DNA of 51,573 nt from CAYYAQ01 sp964469555 (GCA_964469555.1 CAYYAQ010000017.1:1-51573), one strand, 5' to 3'; positions 1 through 9,063 are shown, counted from the stretch's first letter. Program-made: numbers and translations. Notes: generated by a model not told the origin, from the sequence alone.

Positions 1-2
1 GC

Positions 3-1169
3 GAGACCTTCGCCATCGCGGACAAGAACGAAGCGTGGGTGATGGAACTCATCGGCAAGGGGCCGGGGGTGAAGGGCATCGTCTGGGTGGCCGCGCGCGT
101 CCCGGAGGGCTTCCTCTCCGCGTCGGCGAACATGAGCCGGATCACGACGTTCCCGCTCGACGATCCGGACAACTGGCTGTATGCGAAGGATGTCGTCACG
201 TTCGCGACCGAGAAGGGATTCTACGACCCGAAGGCAGGAGCTCCATTCAGCTATCGCGACGCCTACCACCCGACCACCCGCCCGACTTCGAAGCGCGCGT
301 GCGCGACGCGGATCTGGAGCATCTACCGCCGCGCGGCGCCGAGTTCGACGTTCTCCTCCGACTTCCACCGCGGCGTCGAGGGTTCGAAGGACTATCCGTT
401 GTTCGTGCGCGCGGAAAAGAAGCTGTCCGTTCGCGACGTGATGGGGCTGATGCGCGATCACTACGAAGGCACGGACTTCGACATGACGAAGGGCATCGAC
501 GCGGGACCCTTCGGAAGTCCTTACCGGTTCCGCGGTCTGAGTTTCCAGCTCGATGGCAAGAGCTACTGCTGGGAGCGTCCGATCGCGACGCAGCAGGCCG
601 GCTTCGTGATGCTGTCGCAGTGCCGCAACTGGTTGCCGGATTCAGTGGGCGGCGTCTACTGGTTCACGCCGGACGACGCATACACGTCGTGTTTTACGCC
701 GCTCTACTGCGGGATCACGCGTCTCCCCAAGTCCTACACGGTCGGAGACCACGACAAGTTCTCATGGGACTCGGCCTGGTGGGTCTTCAACCACGTCTCG
801 AACCTCACCTACGATCGGTGGTCGCGCGTCCTGCCCGATGTGCAGAAGGTGCAGGTGGTGCAGGAGGAGATGTTCCTCAAGATGATGAAGGCGATCGACA
901 GTGCTGCGACCGAGTTGGTCAAGACGGACCGAACGCTGGCTCGGAAATTCCTCACCGACTGGTCGGTCGGCACGGGTGATCGGTTGTTCGAGACCTGGCG
1001 CGAACTCTGCGGCCTCATCATCACCAAGCACAACGACGGCTACATCAACGAGATCGTGGGGCGACCGCGCGGCGTCGGATATCCTGAAGCGTGGCTGCGC
1101 GAAGTGTTGAAGAAGAAGGGTGACAAGCTCCGGTTGCCAAGCGAGTCCGGGCGGCGGGGATCGAGGTAG
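3..1169 (+). CDS. C69 family dipeptidase (PepD-like), 5'-truncated
   Basis: The reading frame is open from the window edge, so the N-terminus, including the N-terminal nucleophile Cys of this Ntn-hydrolase family, lies outside. The first visible residues, ETFAIADKNEAWVMELIGKG, match the family's segment before the core. NGFYDP-like (KGFYDP), FSYRDAY and RIWSIYRRAAPS segments also fit peptidase family C69. These enzymes hydrolyse dipeptides. Localisation cannot be judged without the start. Between about 272 and 311 the frame reads poorly, but the +1-shifted frame reads DFEARVRDA, which aligns with the family's conserved ARxxEARVW stretch. This suggests two compensating indels. The tail is Lys/Arg-rich. 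The family call is firm; substrate is unknown. Confidence 0.85.
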   Translation, partial: ETFAIADKNEAWVMELIGKGPGVKGIVWVAARVPEGFLSASANMSRITTFPLDDPDNWLYAKDVVTFATEKGFYDPKAGAPFSYRDAYHPTTRPTSKRACATRIWSIYRRAAPSSTFSSDFHRGVEGSKDYPLFVRAEKKLSVRDVMGLMRDHYEGTDFDMTKGIDAGPFGSPYRFRGLSFQLDGKSYCWERPIATQQAGFVMLSQCRNWLPDSVGGVYWFTPDDAYTSCFTPLYCGITRLPKSYTVGDHDKFSWDSAWWVFNHVSNLTYDRWSRVLPDVQKVQVVQEEMFLKMMKAIDSAATELVKTDRTLARKFLTDWSVGTGDRLFETWRELCGLIITKHNDGYINEIVGRPRGVGYPEAWLREVLKKKGDKLRLPSESGRRGSR

Positions 1170-1302
1170 CCGAGCAGGACGCGTTCACAGTCGCCGGGTA
1201 TTGCGGCGCCCCTTCTCGAGTTTTCTGTACGCGCAGCTGGATTAGGAACCTCCCCTCGCCGTCTCCAGTGCACACTCAGCCCCAACCTCGGAGATGACAG
1301 AC

Positions 1303-1686
1303 ATGGCCATTTCTCGTCCGTTTCGCGTTTCGACCGTCCTTTGCCTGGTTCTCGGATTCGTTGGTTGCGCCCAGTACGAGAGGCCGGGCTCCAAACAGTC
1401 CTTCATGCTCGACATCTCCGACGGCATGGTGTCGATCTCGGTGAGCGAGGCGGGGATACCGCTCGATGAGTTCATCCGCGTCGCGCAGACGGTGACCGGC
1501 AAGGTATTCGCCTACTCGAGGAAGGAGATCGCAGGAGATGAGCACAGGATCCGCTTCACTGGTCAGGTGAAGGTCGAACGCGAGAAGTTCTTGGAGTTCT
1601 TCAAGACACTGCTGCACGTGAATGCTCTCTCGTGCGTGGCCAGGGGCGAAGGCGCGAATCAGGTCTTCGAAATCACTTCGATCTGA
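1303..1686 (+). CDS. small lipoprotein with secretin N0/STN-like domain
   Basis: About 127 residues. An N-terminal hydrophobic segment ends in a lipobox-like LGFVGC, so the protein is probably a periplasm-facing lipoprotein. The mature part (ISVSEAGIPLDEFIRVAQ, TGKVFAYS, then KFLEFFKTLL and VFEI) has the beta-alpha-beta layout of the N0/STN domain found at the N-terminus of GspD/PilQ secretins and TonB-dependent receptors. No secretin barrel follows, and no secretion genes are next to it. I chose ATG 1303 because GGAG at 1290-1293 lies 9 nt upstream; ATG 1294 directly abuts that GGAG. It could be a stand-alone accessory lipoprotein of a type II secretion or pilus system encoded elsewhere. Role is inference. 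Confidence 0.7.
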   Translation: MAISRPFRVSTVLCLVLGFVGCAQYERPGSKQSFMLDISDGMVSISVSEAGIPLDEFIRVAQTVTGKVFAYSRKEIAGDEHRIRFTGQVKVEREKFLEFFKTLLHVNALSCVARGEGANQVFEITSI

Positions 1687-1716
1687 TCGCGCGTTCACCG
1701 GCTACGTCGGATCCGG

Positions 1717-3231
1717 CTAGCGAATCGCGAAGTTGTACGTGTTGCCGAGCCCCTTCATGCTCCACGTGCGGAGGATCGCCAGCGTGGTCGTATCGTACTC
1801 GAGAATGTTGCCGACGAAGTTGCTCTGGATGCCTGTTCCGACCAGCGCGTAGAGCCGATCTCCAGCATCCGAAACCTCGACGTCGTACACGTTCCAGGTC
1901 GATTGAATGCCTGCTGCGATGTTCGTGATCTTGCCGTAGTTCGGGCTCGTCTTGTCGATGTCGATTCGCACGACGCCTGCTGGAACGCTCAGTGAAGACC
2001 GGGGCGTATTGCCGACGTAGAGATAGCGGCCGCGGGGGTCCGCCACCATGCCACGGATGACGACGCCGAACCCCTGCGGGCCGAAGGCCTTCGTCAACTG
2101 CATCGTGCCGATGTCGACGAGGTGGATGGCCACCTGTGTGCCGAGACCGGCTACCGCGATGGCGATGGTGTTGTCGTCGGTCTTGCACGAATCCCAGATG
2201 TACTGACCGCGCACCTTGTAGAGGCCCGTTTGTTTGTGCCACGTGGCGCTACCCAACTTGGTGTCGAGCCGGCGCAGCTCGCCACCGCCGCCGAACAGGC
2301 CGAGCGTGCTCAGGACGCCGACCTCGCCGTTCTTGTTGAACGTCATCCGCAACGCGTCGATCGTCGTGCCGAGCGGGATGTTGCCACCCGGGTAGGGCTT
2401 GCCGAAGTTCGGCGCGCCAGGAATCGCCCAGACGACCTGGACCTCCGGCGTGCCCGAGCTAGAGGTCTGAATGACGATGTAGTTGCGGACCCCGTCGGGG
2501 TTCCACGTGCAAGACCACGGCGCGCCACTAGTCGGGAACCCGGAGACGAACGTCGGCGGGAACACCCGGCAGTCGTAGAGCGCGACCATGTTGGTCCGAC
2601 CGCTTCCGACCATCATGTGTGTCCGCGTGCGCGGCATCATGCCCGGAATGTCGACGTTCGTCATGGTCGTGTGCTTGAACGAACTCTGCACGCCGGTGTC
2701 GAGATTGATCGCGACTTGCGGACTGGTGGTACCAGTGGAACGCGTGCCGATCAGCAAGCCGTAGTTCATGACCCGGATGTCGAGTCCCTGGGTCGCCGAG
2801 AAGCCGAGCGCGCCGCCGCCGGAGTCGGCGATGAACGCCTGCTCATGTGCGACGACGCCGAGAATTGTCGGCGTATTCGGGAGCGGCACCGGGTAGGTCG
2901 CCGAACCAGTGGTGTCGAGTGTCACGAATGGGAACTGAACGCTCTGACGAAAATCGATGAGGCTGCGGACGCCGCCGATTACGAAGTCGGCTTTCTGCAG
3001 TGAGAGGAAGGCGACTGCCGTCGCGTTGGGCAGGCCACGGTCGATGGTGATCCCGAACTTCGTGTTGCCGGGTCGTGGGGTGCTCGATGCCCAGAGGAAC
3101 GGGACCTTGCCGCCGGTCCCCGCCGTGCCCTGGCCGTAAGATGCGAGGCCTTGTGCGCTGATCGAAGAAGAGATCGCGAGCGTCAGCAACCCTGCGAACG
3201 AAAGGAGACGGGCTTGGTTTGTGTACTGCAT
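1717..3231 (-). CDS. secreted planctomycete-type protein with propeller-like C-terminus
   Basis: About 504 residues. It starts at MQYTNQ with a GGAAA ribosome site upstream and a clear Sec signal peptide ending near ISAQG. Directly after cleavage comes YGQGTAGTGGKVP ... PRPGNTKFGI, a glycine-rich stretch of a type common in secreted planctomycete proteins. The second half contains repeated short beta-strand units (YLYVGNTPRSS, VVRIDIDK, DAGDRLYALVGTG) that resemble a YVTN/lactonase-like beta-propeller. No catalytic motif is visible. The gene is convergent with the preceding lipoprotein gene. Function unknown; it is likely exported as an extracellular or surface protein. Confidence 0.8.
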   Translation of the reverse strand: MQYTNQARLLSFAGLLTLAISSSISAQGLASYGQGTAGTGGKVPFLWASSTPRPGNTKFGITIDRGLPNATAVAFLSLQKADFVIGGVRSLIDFRQSVQFPFVTLDTTGSATYPVPLPNTPTILGVVAHEQAFIADSGGGALGFSATQGLDIRVMNYGLLIGTRSTGTTSPQVAINLDTGVQSSFKHTTMTNVDIPGMMPRTRTHMMVGSGRTNMVALYDCRVFPPTFVSGFPTSGAPWSCTWNPDGVRNYIVIQTSSSGTPEVQVVWAIPGAPNFGKPYPGGNIPLGTTIDALRMTFNKNGEVGVLSTLGLFGGGGELRRLDTKLGSATWHKQTGLYKVRGQYIWDSCKTDDNTIAIAVAGLGTQVAIHLVDIGTMQLTKAFGPQGFGVVIRGMVADPRGRYLYVGNTPRSSLSVPAGVVRIDIDKTSPNYGKITNIAAGIQSTWNVYDVEVSDAGDRLYALVGTGIQSNFVGNILEYDTTTLAILRTWSMKGLGNTYNFAIR

Positions 3232-3501
3232 GGTATTTCCGGGGGAGTGATGGCGAGGCAGCACCGTTGCGGGGGCGGGTAGGAACGCGCCATTGGAACC
3301 CCGTTCCGCCGACCGCGCAAGGGGGAGGGGAGGTAATGCTCCTTGCCGCCGGCGATCGCAGGATGGCTCTTTTGTTCAGAATCATCCCGCGAAAACGACC
3401 GTCGAACTGACCACGGGAAAGGTGTTCCCCGGTCGGTCTGTCGCCCCATGATCGGCGCGGAGTGGCACGCGAGATCGAAGAAGTAGGAACGCAGCAGGGT
3501 A

Positions 3502-4392
3502 TCAGGCCTGCTTTCGCTTGCCGCGTATGACCGCTACGACGCCGCCGATGATCAGTGCGCTGCCGAGGACCGTATTCCACGTTATGGCTTCACCGGAAAT
3601 CCAGCCGATGATCAGGGCGATCACGGGCGTGACGTAGGCGACCAGTGCGAGACGGTTCGCGTCGGCGTAGCGGAGCAACCAGAAGTAGATCCCGAACGTC
3701 ACGACCGTGCCGAAGACGGCGAGATAGATGATGCTGAAGATCGCGGGCGGCGTCCAATCGAACTTGGCGTCGTGTTCGGTGGCTACCGCGAGCAGCAACA
3801 ACAGGGCTGCGCCGAGGAGCATTCCGTTTCGATTGAGCAGCGTGGAGTTGGTTGTGGTGCCGTGCTTCTTGATAAGCGTGGTCGAGATGGCGCAGGCCAG
3901 GGGACTGAGCAACAGGATGCTGGCGGCGGGTAGAGCTTCGACACCGAACTTTTTGAGATCCGTCAGGAACAAGAATGCGATGCCTCCGAGTCCCACGGCG
4001 AATCCGAGCCACTGCACTCCACGCAGCTGCTCGCCAGGCAGGAAGCGGTGCGCCATCCCAGCCATCATCATCGGAAACACGCCCCACAGCACGGCGACCA
4101 ATCCGGACGGCAGCACGATCTCCACGCAATACACGATCCCGTAGGACACCGCGAAGTTCAGGACGCCCACTTGAATCCAGAGCGAGGTCCGAGGTGAACC
4201 TCCACTCTCGCGACGACCGAGCGTCATCGCGACGACGGCCATCAGGACCCCCGCGATCGCGAAGCGAATGCCCGAAGATGTGAACGGCGGCAGGTCCTTG
4301 ATCCCGACACGGATGATGAACCACGTGCTGCCCCACAGTAGGCAGATCAGGGCGACCAGCAGGTTGATCGCCTTCGCTGCCGGTTGCTGCAT
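3502..4392 (-). CDS. EamA/DMT-superfamily transporter
   Basis: About 296 residues with ten predicted hydrophobic segments in two EamA halves. The first half opens with LLVALICLLWGSTWFIIRVG, the typical EamA entry motif with WGSTW. The second half ends with TPVIALIIGWISGEAITWN and a final helix before a basic tail GKRKQA. EamA proteins are inner-membrane exporters or permeases for metabolites such as amino acids; the substrate cannot be told from sequence. I chose the ATG at 4392, with AAGG about 10 nt upstream, over the ATG at 4413, which has no ribosome site. Length is normal for the family. Confidence 0.9.
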   Translation of the reverse strand: MQQPAAKAINLLVALICLLWGSTWFIIRVGIKDLPPFTSSGIRFAIAGVLMAVVAMTLGRRESGGSPRTSLWIQVGVLNFAVSYGIVYCVEIVLPSGLVAVLWGVFPMMMAGMAHRFLPGEQLRGVQWLGFAVGLGGIAFLFLTDLKKFGVEALPAASILLLSPLACAISTTLIKKHGTTTNSTLLNRNGMLLGAALLLLLAVATEHDAKFDWTPPAIFSIIYLAVFGTVVTFGIYFWLLRYADANRLALVAYVTPVIALIIGWISGEAITWNTVLGSALIIGGVVAVIRGKRKQA

Positions 4393-4499
4393 TGCGGCGA
4401 ACCTTACCGCCATGAGGTCTGTGATTCACCAAGCGCAACGACTGCGAAGACGCTTGTTCCGGTGAGAGCGGCGCGGATCGGAAGAAGAATGAGATCTCG

Positions 4500-4844
4500 G
4501 TGAAGGTGCCGAGTTCCAAGGCCGGCGAAGCCTGGGTCGCCACGTTGAGCCCGAAGGTCCAGCTTGCCTACTGGGAGATGTTTGCGTTGGACACACTGAA
4601 GGAGAAGGCGAGGGAGTTCCCGGCGAAATTCGAAGCCGACGCGGATGGCGTGCAAGTGGTGTCTGCGCCGAAGGGTAGCGGCCTGCTTGCGGGCGATCGC
4701 CTGCTCGCGGTGGATGGCGAACCGATGTTCGGCGCGAGCAGCATCGCGTTCCTGCGCTCGTGGCTGGTCTGGAGATCGAAGCAGCGGGTCGCGTGCAAGG
4801 TCCGCCGGGGCAAGTCGATCGTGGACCTCGTCGTCGACCTCTGA
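4500..4844 (+). CDS. small PDZ-like domain protein
   Basis: About 114 residues. The C-terminal two thirds look like one PDZ fold: GVQVVSAPKGSGLLAGDRLLAVDG holds the carboxylate-loop region and the conserved GDxLLAVDG turn, followed by RVACKVRRGKSIVDLVVDL. The start is a GTG with no strong ribosome site. The frame stays open back to 4425 without any ATG, so the real protein may begin differently or be a remnant of a longer PDZ protease. It lies between the divergent EamA gene and the convergent K+ channel gene. Stand-alone PDZ proteins usually bind peptide C-termini. Function is not established here. Confidence 0.5.
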   Translation: MKVPSSKAGEAWVATLSPKVQLAYWEMFALDTLKEKAREFPAKFEADADGVQVVSAPKGSGLLAGDRLLAVDGEPMFGASSIAFLRSWLVWRSKQRVACKVRRGKSIVDLVVDL

Positions 4845-4848
4845 CGGG

Positions 4849-5658
4849 CTAGAGCGCCGCTCCGCAAAACTTGCAGTTCGTCGCGTCGTGATCGTGACCC
4901 TCGGCGAGACAATCCGGACAGACTTGCGTCGTAGGCGTCTTGCGCGAAGTCGAGTGGATGATCTCCGCGGTCATGATGCCTGTCGGGACCGCCAGCATCG
5001 CGAAGCCGGTGATCATTAGCACGGACGCGAGCATCTTCCCACCAGGCGTCACGGGAACCGAGTCTCCGAACCCGACCGTCGTGACGGTGACGATGGCCCA
5101 GTAGACGCTCTGTGGAATGCTCTTGAAGCCCTCGTTGGTCTCGCCCTCGATGAGGTACATCGAGGCCCCGATGATGACGACGATTGTCGCAATCGTGAAG
5201 AGGAAGACGGTGAGCTTCGGAATGCTGTTGCGGAGTGCGCTGGCCAGTTGGCTCGCTTCGCCGAGAAACCGGGCCAGCTTGAATACACGGAACACGCGCA
5301 GCAATCGCAGCGCCCGGATCACGATGAGGGACTGCGCGCCGCCGAACACGAGGCTTAGGTACGTCGGCAGGACCGCGAGGAAGTCGACGATCCCGAAGAA
5401 GCTGAAGACATATCGCAGCGGGCGCCGGACGCAGTAGAGCCGCAACAGATACTCCACCGTGAACAGGCCGGTGAACACCCACTCCATCGCGATGAGTGCC
5501 GTGCCATACTCGGCGCTGATGGAGACCACGCTCTCCAACATCACGGTGAGGATGCTCGCGACGATGAGCAGGAGGAGAGCCACGTCGAAGAACTTCCCTG
5601 CCGGCGTATCGGCTTCGAAGATGATGTCGTAGAGGCGCTGTTTGGCTGAACCGTCCAT
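4849..5658 (-). CDS. voltage-gated potassium channel with C-terminal zinc ribbon
   Basis: A 269-residue six-helix channel: S1 about 23-41, S2 54-77, S3 83-105, S4 110-131, S5 150-172, pore about 184-202, S6 210-234. S4 carries Arg at regular spacing (RALRLLRVFRVFKLARF), the voltage sensor. The selectivity filter reads TVGFGD (194-199), the Phe variant of TVGYGD and compatible with K+. The cytosolic tail ends in CPDC (247-250) and CKFC (262-265), a zinc ribbon seen in a group of bacterial ion channels. Start chosen at MDGSAK because of an AAAGG site upstream; longer frames read as non-coding. It acts in the inner membrane, conducting K+ on depolarisation. Confident family call. Confidence 0.93.
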   Translation of the reverse strand: MDGSAKQRLYDIIFEADTPAGKFFDVALLLLIVASILTVMLESVVSISAEYGTALIAMEWVFTGLFTVEYLLRLYCVRRPLRYVFSFFGIVDFLAVLPTYLSLVFGGAQSLIVIRALRLLRVFRVFKLARFLGEASQLASALRNSIPKLTVFLFTIATIVVIIGASMYLIEGETNEGFKSIPQSVYWAIVTVTTVGFGDSVPVTPGGKMLASVLMITGFAMLAVPTGIMTAEIIHSTSRKTPTTQVCPDCLAEGHDHDATNCKFCGAAL

Positions 5659-5798
5659 TCCTTTGCCTTTTGTAATCCCGCCTCGGCAGGCGCGTCCAAT
5701 GCGTGGGCCCCTGATTTCGTTCTCGAGATTGTCTGTTCCGAGTTGGGACCGGGCTCGTAGGGTGATAATCGGCCACCGCCGACCGAACCCATCACGAA

Positions 5799-6767
5799 AT
5801 GACCATCGACAGATCTCTGGTGATCCTCCTGTACGGCGTCCTCGCGGCCAGCACCCTCGCCGGCAGCCTCGACGCGCAGCGCGGACAAGCGCAGTTGATA
5901 AAGCAGCGCGCTGCAAAGCTGAGCAAGCCGTTCCTCGAGAACGCGACCTGGGCCCTTGACTACGACAAGGCCCGGGCGGAGGCGAAGAAGCAAAAGAAGT
6001 GGTTGCTTACCTACTTCACTCGCAGCTACGCGCCTTGAGGTTCGTGCGATCGACTCGAGAGCCGTGTGCTCGAGAGCAAGGAGTTCAAGGGCTTCGCCGA
6101 CAAGGTCGTGCTGCTCCTTCACAACACGTCGAAGGTCGAGGGAGAGCCGTACCCGAATCTCCTGCGAGAGAAGGGTGGGAATGGATTCCCGACCGTGTCC
6201 TTCATGGATCACACCGAGCGGGTGCTCTACCAACAGCCGTTCAAGAAGTTGGACCTGCCCGAACTCGAGAAGTCACTTTCGAGACTTCAGAGTTGGAAGG
6301 CACTCAAGACCCTCGACGAGGGCGATGGGCAGAACGCGTGGGCGCTGTTCCTGATGGAGATGGACTTCGGCATGCATGAGTTCGAGGGGGCCGCCGCGCA
6401 GATGAAGAAACTGGGCGACAAGATCACGGCCAAGGACAAGAAGTGGCTCACGCCGAAGATGGTGGAGCTGGAGTTCCTCTCGCACCTGAAGACCATCGAC
6501 GTTGCGAATCAGAAGACGCTGGTCGCCGCGGGCGCGAAGTTCGTCGGCATGATGGAGAAGGACCGCATCCCGCAGGGTGACCAGAAGACGACGTTCTGGC
6601 AGGGTGCCCTGAAGTACGCCCACTCGAAGATGGACGTCGATCTCTTCGAGAAGGTCCTCAACCGTGGCAAGAAGGAACTCGTCGGCGACTTCCGGCTGCA
6701 GCGCTATCTCAAGAACGTCGAGAAGCAGCTCGAGCAGATGAAGAAGGCGAAGGAGTCGGTTCGATAG
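5799..6767 (+). CDS. exported thioredoxin-like protein with in-frame TGA at CxxC (candidate selenoprotein)
   Basis: Reading through one TGA (6036-6038) gives a continuous 322-residue protein in a single frame. It has a signal peptide (SLVILLYGVLAASTLAGSLDAQ), a thioredoxin-like strand KKWLLTYFTRSYAP, then TGA-G-S-C at residues 80-83, exactly where the CxxC redox motif belongs, and a cis-Pro loop GFPT with Pro131. The remainder is a helical, Lys-rich domain. There is no alternative start between the TGA and the conserved helix after it, and no frame change, so an indel error does not explain it. A hairpin follows the TGA at 6054-6074. I read residue 80 as selenocysteine, giving a UxxC periplasmic thiol/selenol oxidoreductase. 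The alternative is a nonsense mutation in a pseudogene. Confidence 0.7.
6054..6074 (+). promoter_or_regulatory. candidate bacterial SECIS hairpin
   Basis: Two CTCGAG arms (6054-6059 and 6069-6074) pair perfectly around the 9-nt loop AGCCGUGUG. The stem begins 15 nt after the in-frame TGA of the thioredoxin-like gene, and the loop contains GU. Bacterial SECIS elements lie just downstream of the UGA, within the coding sequence, with a GU-containing apical loop recognised by SelB. Spacing and loop are compatible. The stem has no bulged U in the E. coli position, and CTCGAG is also common in GC-rich coding sequence, so this is moderate evidence. Confidence 0.45.
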
Positions 6768-6790
6768 CTGACAGGCCCAACCGTAGTCGT

Positions 6791-8068
6791 CTACTTCTGA
6801 GTAGGGGCCCGCGGCCCGACGTCGGACTCCATTCGGGTGATCTTGCCCTCTTCGAACCACATTCGGGCGAAGCCGCGTCTGCGCTTGCCGTCCTTGCCGG
6901 TGCGCAGGATCCAGGCCCTCACGTCGAAATCGCCGCCGCGGCGGGTGTTCAACTCGCTGCCGCGCGGGACCGGTCGAGAACTCGGTGAGTCGTAGAGCGA
7001 CCAGAGCACGCCGAACGCCTTGGCCGCGTCCATCGCATCGGTGCGTTGGAGATCCCCGATTTCTTCAGTGAGCAGCCTGTTCCACGACGCCTTCTTCCCG
7101 GGGTGGAAGATCGAGGCCTTGCCTTCGAATTGACGGAAGAAGACGACGCCGTTCTTCCCGCGCGCCGCGAAGAACCTGCTGCCCAGGTGGGTCTCCAGCG
7201 CGTTGTCCGAGATCGGCGCGAGCGAGTCGGGTTTGCCCAGGTTGATGCAGGCCTTGTCCGTGGTCAGGAGTTTCTCGATCTGCCCGCGGATCGATCCGGT
7301 GACCTCTGTTCCCGGCGAGTAGCTCTGGAGTTCGTAGACGTGTCGACTCGCGCCGGTGGAATACCGGACGACGCGCTTGATGATGCCGGTGCCGCGCGAT
7401 AGCCACATGGTCTCGTTCGTGTTGCCGAACATCTGGCTCTTCATCTTGAACTCGAGTCGGATCGCGTCGAACGTGCCGGCTGGCACCGTGACCTTCTCAC
7501 TCATCGCCTCGATGCTGCCTTCGTAGTGCTTCGCGAGCTCTCGCTTCTTCGGGTAGTCGGCCGATCCCTCGGTCGACATGGAACCGGTCTCGGTCCATTT
7601 CCATTTCGTGGAGATCCCGAGTGGGCCAGGGATGAGTTTTGTCGGTTGCCGCGGCGTCACACCGCGCATGCCGCCGAGATAGCGGTTGCTGAATCTGTAG
7701 ATGCCGTCCTTGCGCGCGGCCCAGTATTGCCACGACCGGTAGGTCCCCCGGAGCGTCCTCACTTCCCAGCAGAGATCCTCGGCGGACTGATCGATCGCGA
7801 CGTCGAGGCCGCTCGTCGGACTAGGGCCTTTGCCGACATGGACCTGTCGGACGCAGCGCCACTCCATCGCGATGGGCTGGCGGTCGTCGACCTTGAGGCT
7901 CCAGTTCCACTTCGCCCCGGGGGCGAGGGGAAGGAACGCGATCATGCTGTTTGGCGGCGGGGTCTTGGCCTTGGCTCGGGGAGTGCCCTGGGCGACCGCT
8001 GGGATGGCAGCGCAGACCAGCAGGCCTGCGGTGACGACCGCGCGGCGGCGACTCGTGGTGATCGGCAT
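6791..8068 (-). CDS. secreted protein of unknown function
   Basis: About 425 residues with a classic Sec signal peptide (basic RRR, hydrophobic core, then PAVAQG). The mature region starts with FLPLAPGAKWNWSLKVDD, resembling the opening of secreted beta-rich domains that report a 'required' property, and contains KVTVPAGTFDAIRLEFKMKS, a segment typical of DUF3108/LolA-like or TapB-type extracytoplasmic beta-barrel folds. The C-terminal 170 residues have no recognised motif. The start lies only 23 nt from the divergent dus-like gene, so the two share a very short promoter region. It converges with the candidate selenoprotein gene. No function assigned. Confidence 0.75.
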   Translation of the reverse strand: MPITTSRRRAVVTAGLLVCAAIPAVAQGTPRAKAKTPPPNSMIAFLPLAPGAKWNWSLKVDDRQPIAMEWRCVRQVHVGKGPSPTSGLDVAIDQSAEDLCWEVRTLRGTYRSWQYWAARKDGIYRFSNRYLGGMRGVTPRQPTKLIPGPLGISTKWKWTETGSMSTEGSADYPKKRELAKHYEGSIEAMSEKVTVPAGTFDAIRLEFKMKSQMFGNTNETMWLSRGTGIIKRVVRYSTGASRHVYELQSYSPGTEVTGSIRGQIEKLLTTDKACINLGKPDSLAPISDNALETHLGSRFFAARGKNGVVFFRQFEGKASIFHPGKKASWNRLLTEEIGDLQRTDAMDAAKAFGVLWSLYDSPSSRPVPRGSELNTRRGGDFDVRAWILRTGKDGKRRRGFARMWFEEGKITRMESDVGPRAPTQK

Positions 8069-8091
8069 GCAAAGAGCATATCGTCTCCTGT

Positions 8092-9063
8092 GTGTTGAAG
8101 ATCGGTGACCTTGAGATCGAGATGCCCGCGGTGCAGGCGGCGCTCAGTGGCTACAGCGACCTGGCGATGCGTCGGGTGGCGCGGGCACACGGTGCGGCGT
8201 TCTGTTTCAACGAGGTCGTCGTCGATCGGCTCGTGCTCCAGAAGGGCAAGCTGAAGCGCCGCATCCTCGATCTCTCCAAGGACGACCACCCGGTCGGTGG
8301 TCAGATCATGGGGACGGACCCGGTCGTGTTCGGCGAGGCGGCGGCGCGAATGGTGACCGCGGGGTATGACCTCATCGACATCAACTTCGGTTGCCCGGTG
8401 AACAAGGTGATGGGACGGTGTCGAGGTGGCTATCACCTCAGTCAGCCGTCGGTAGCCCTTGACATCGTCAGGAGCGTGTTCGAGACGGTCGACGGTCGCG
8501 TGCCCGTGACCGTGAAGATGCGACGGGGAATCGACGACACTGCGGAGTCCGAGAGGAACTTCTTCAAGATCCTCGATGGAGCCTTCGCGATCGGCGTCGA
8601 CGCGGTGACGGTTCACGGTCGCACGGTGCGGCAGAAATACGTCGGCCCGAGCAAGTGGGATTTTCTCACGAAGGTCAAGCGTCACGTCGGCGACCGCGTC
8701 GTGCTGGGGAGTGGCGATCTGTTCACGCCCGAAGACACGCGCACGATGATGGAGCGGACCGGAGTCGATGGCGTGACGCTCGCGCGCGGTTGCATCGGGA
8801 ACCCGTTCTTGTTCGAGCAAACGCGTTCCGTCCTGGCCGGCGAAACTCCGCGCCAGCCGACGAAGTCCGAACAGCGCCGCGCGATCGCCATGCACTGGCA
8901 CCACGCCCGCGAAGTGTACGGTGACGCGCTGGGTCTTCGGAGAACGCGCACGCACGCGATCAAATACGCGCAGATCCATCCAGACCCCGAAGCCGTGCGC
9001 AACGCCTTCGTCCGGATCCGCAACCCCGAGGACTTCGAAGCCGTCCTCGACAATTGGTACTAG
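8092..9063 (+). CDS. tRNA-dihydrouridine synthase (Dus family)
   Basis: About 323 residues, the usual length for Dus. It reduces specific uridines in tRNA to dihydrouridine using FMN and NADPH in the cytoplasm. The FMN-barrel signatures are present: DIDINFGCPVNKVMGRCRGG near residue 95, with the Cys of NFGCP as the family catalytic position; VTVKMRRGID; DAVTVHGRT with the FMN-contacting His; and GVTLARGCIGNPFLF, where other Dus enzymes have MIGRGALGNPW. The start is GTG. The subtype (A, B or C) cannot be assigned; the sequence looks closest to DusB-type bacterial enzymes. The 3' end overlaps the convergent BufC-like gene by 4 nt. Confidence 0.92.
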   Translation: MLKIGDLEIEMPAVQAALSGYSDLAMRRVARAHGAAFCFNEVVVDRLVLQKGKLKRRILDLSKDDHPVGGQIMGTDPVVFGEAAARMVTAGYDLIDINFGCPVNKVMGRCRGGYHLSQPSVALDIVRSVFETVDGRVPVTVKMRRGIDDTAESERNFFKILDGAFAIGVDAVTVHGRTVRQKYVGPSKWDFLTKVKRHVGDRVVLGSGDLFTPEDTRTMMERTGVDGVTLARGCIGNPFLFEQTRSVLAGETPRQPTKSEQRRAIAMHWHHAREVYGDALGLRRTRTHAIKYAQIHPDPEAVRNAFVRIRNPEDFEAVLDNWY

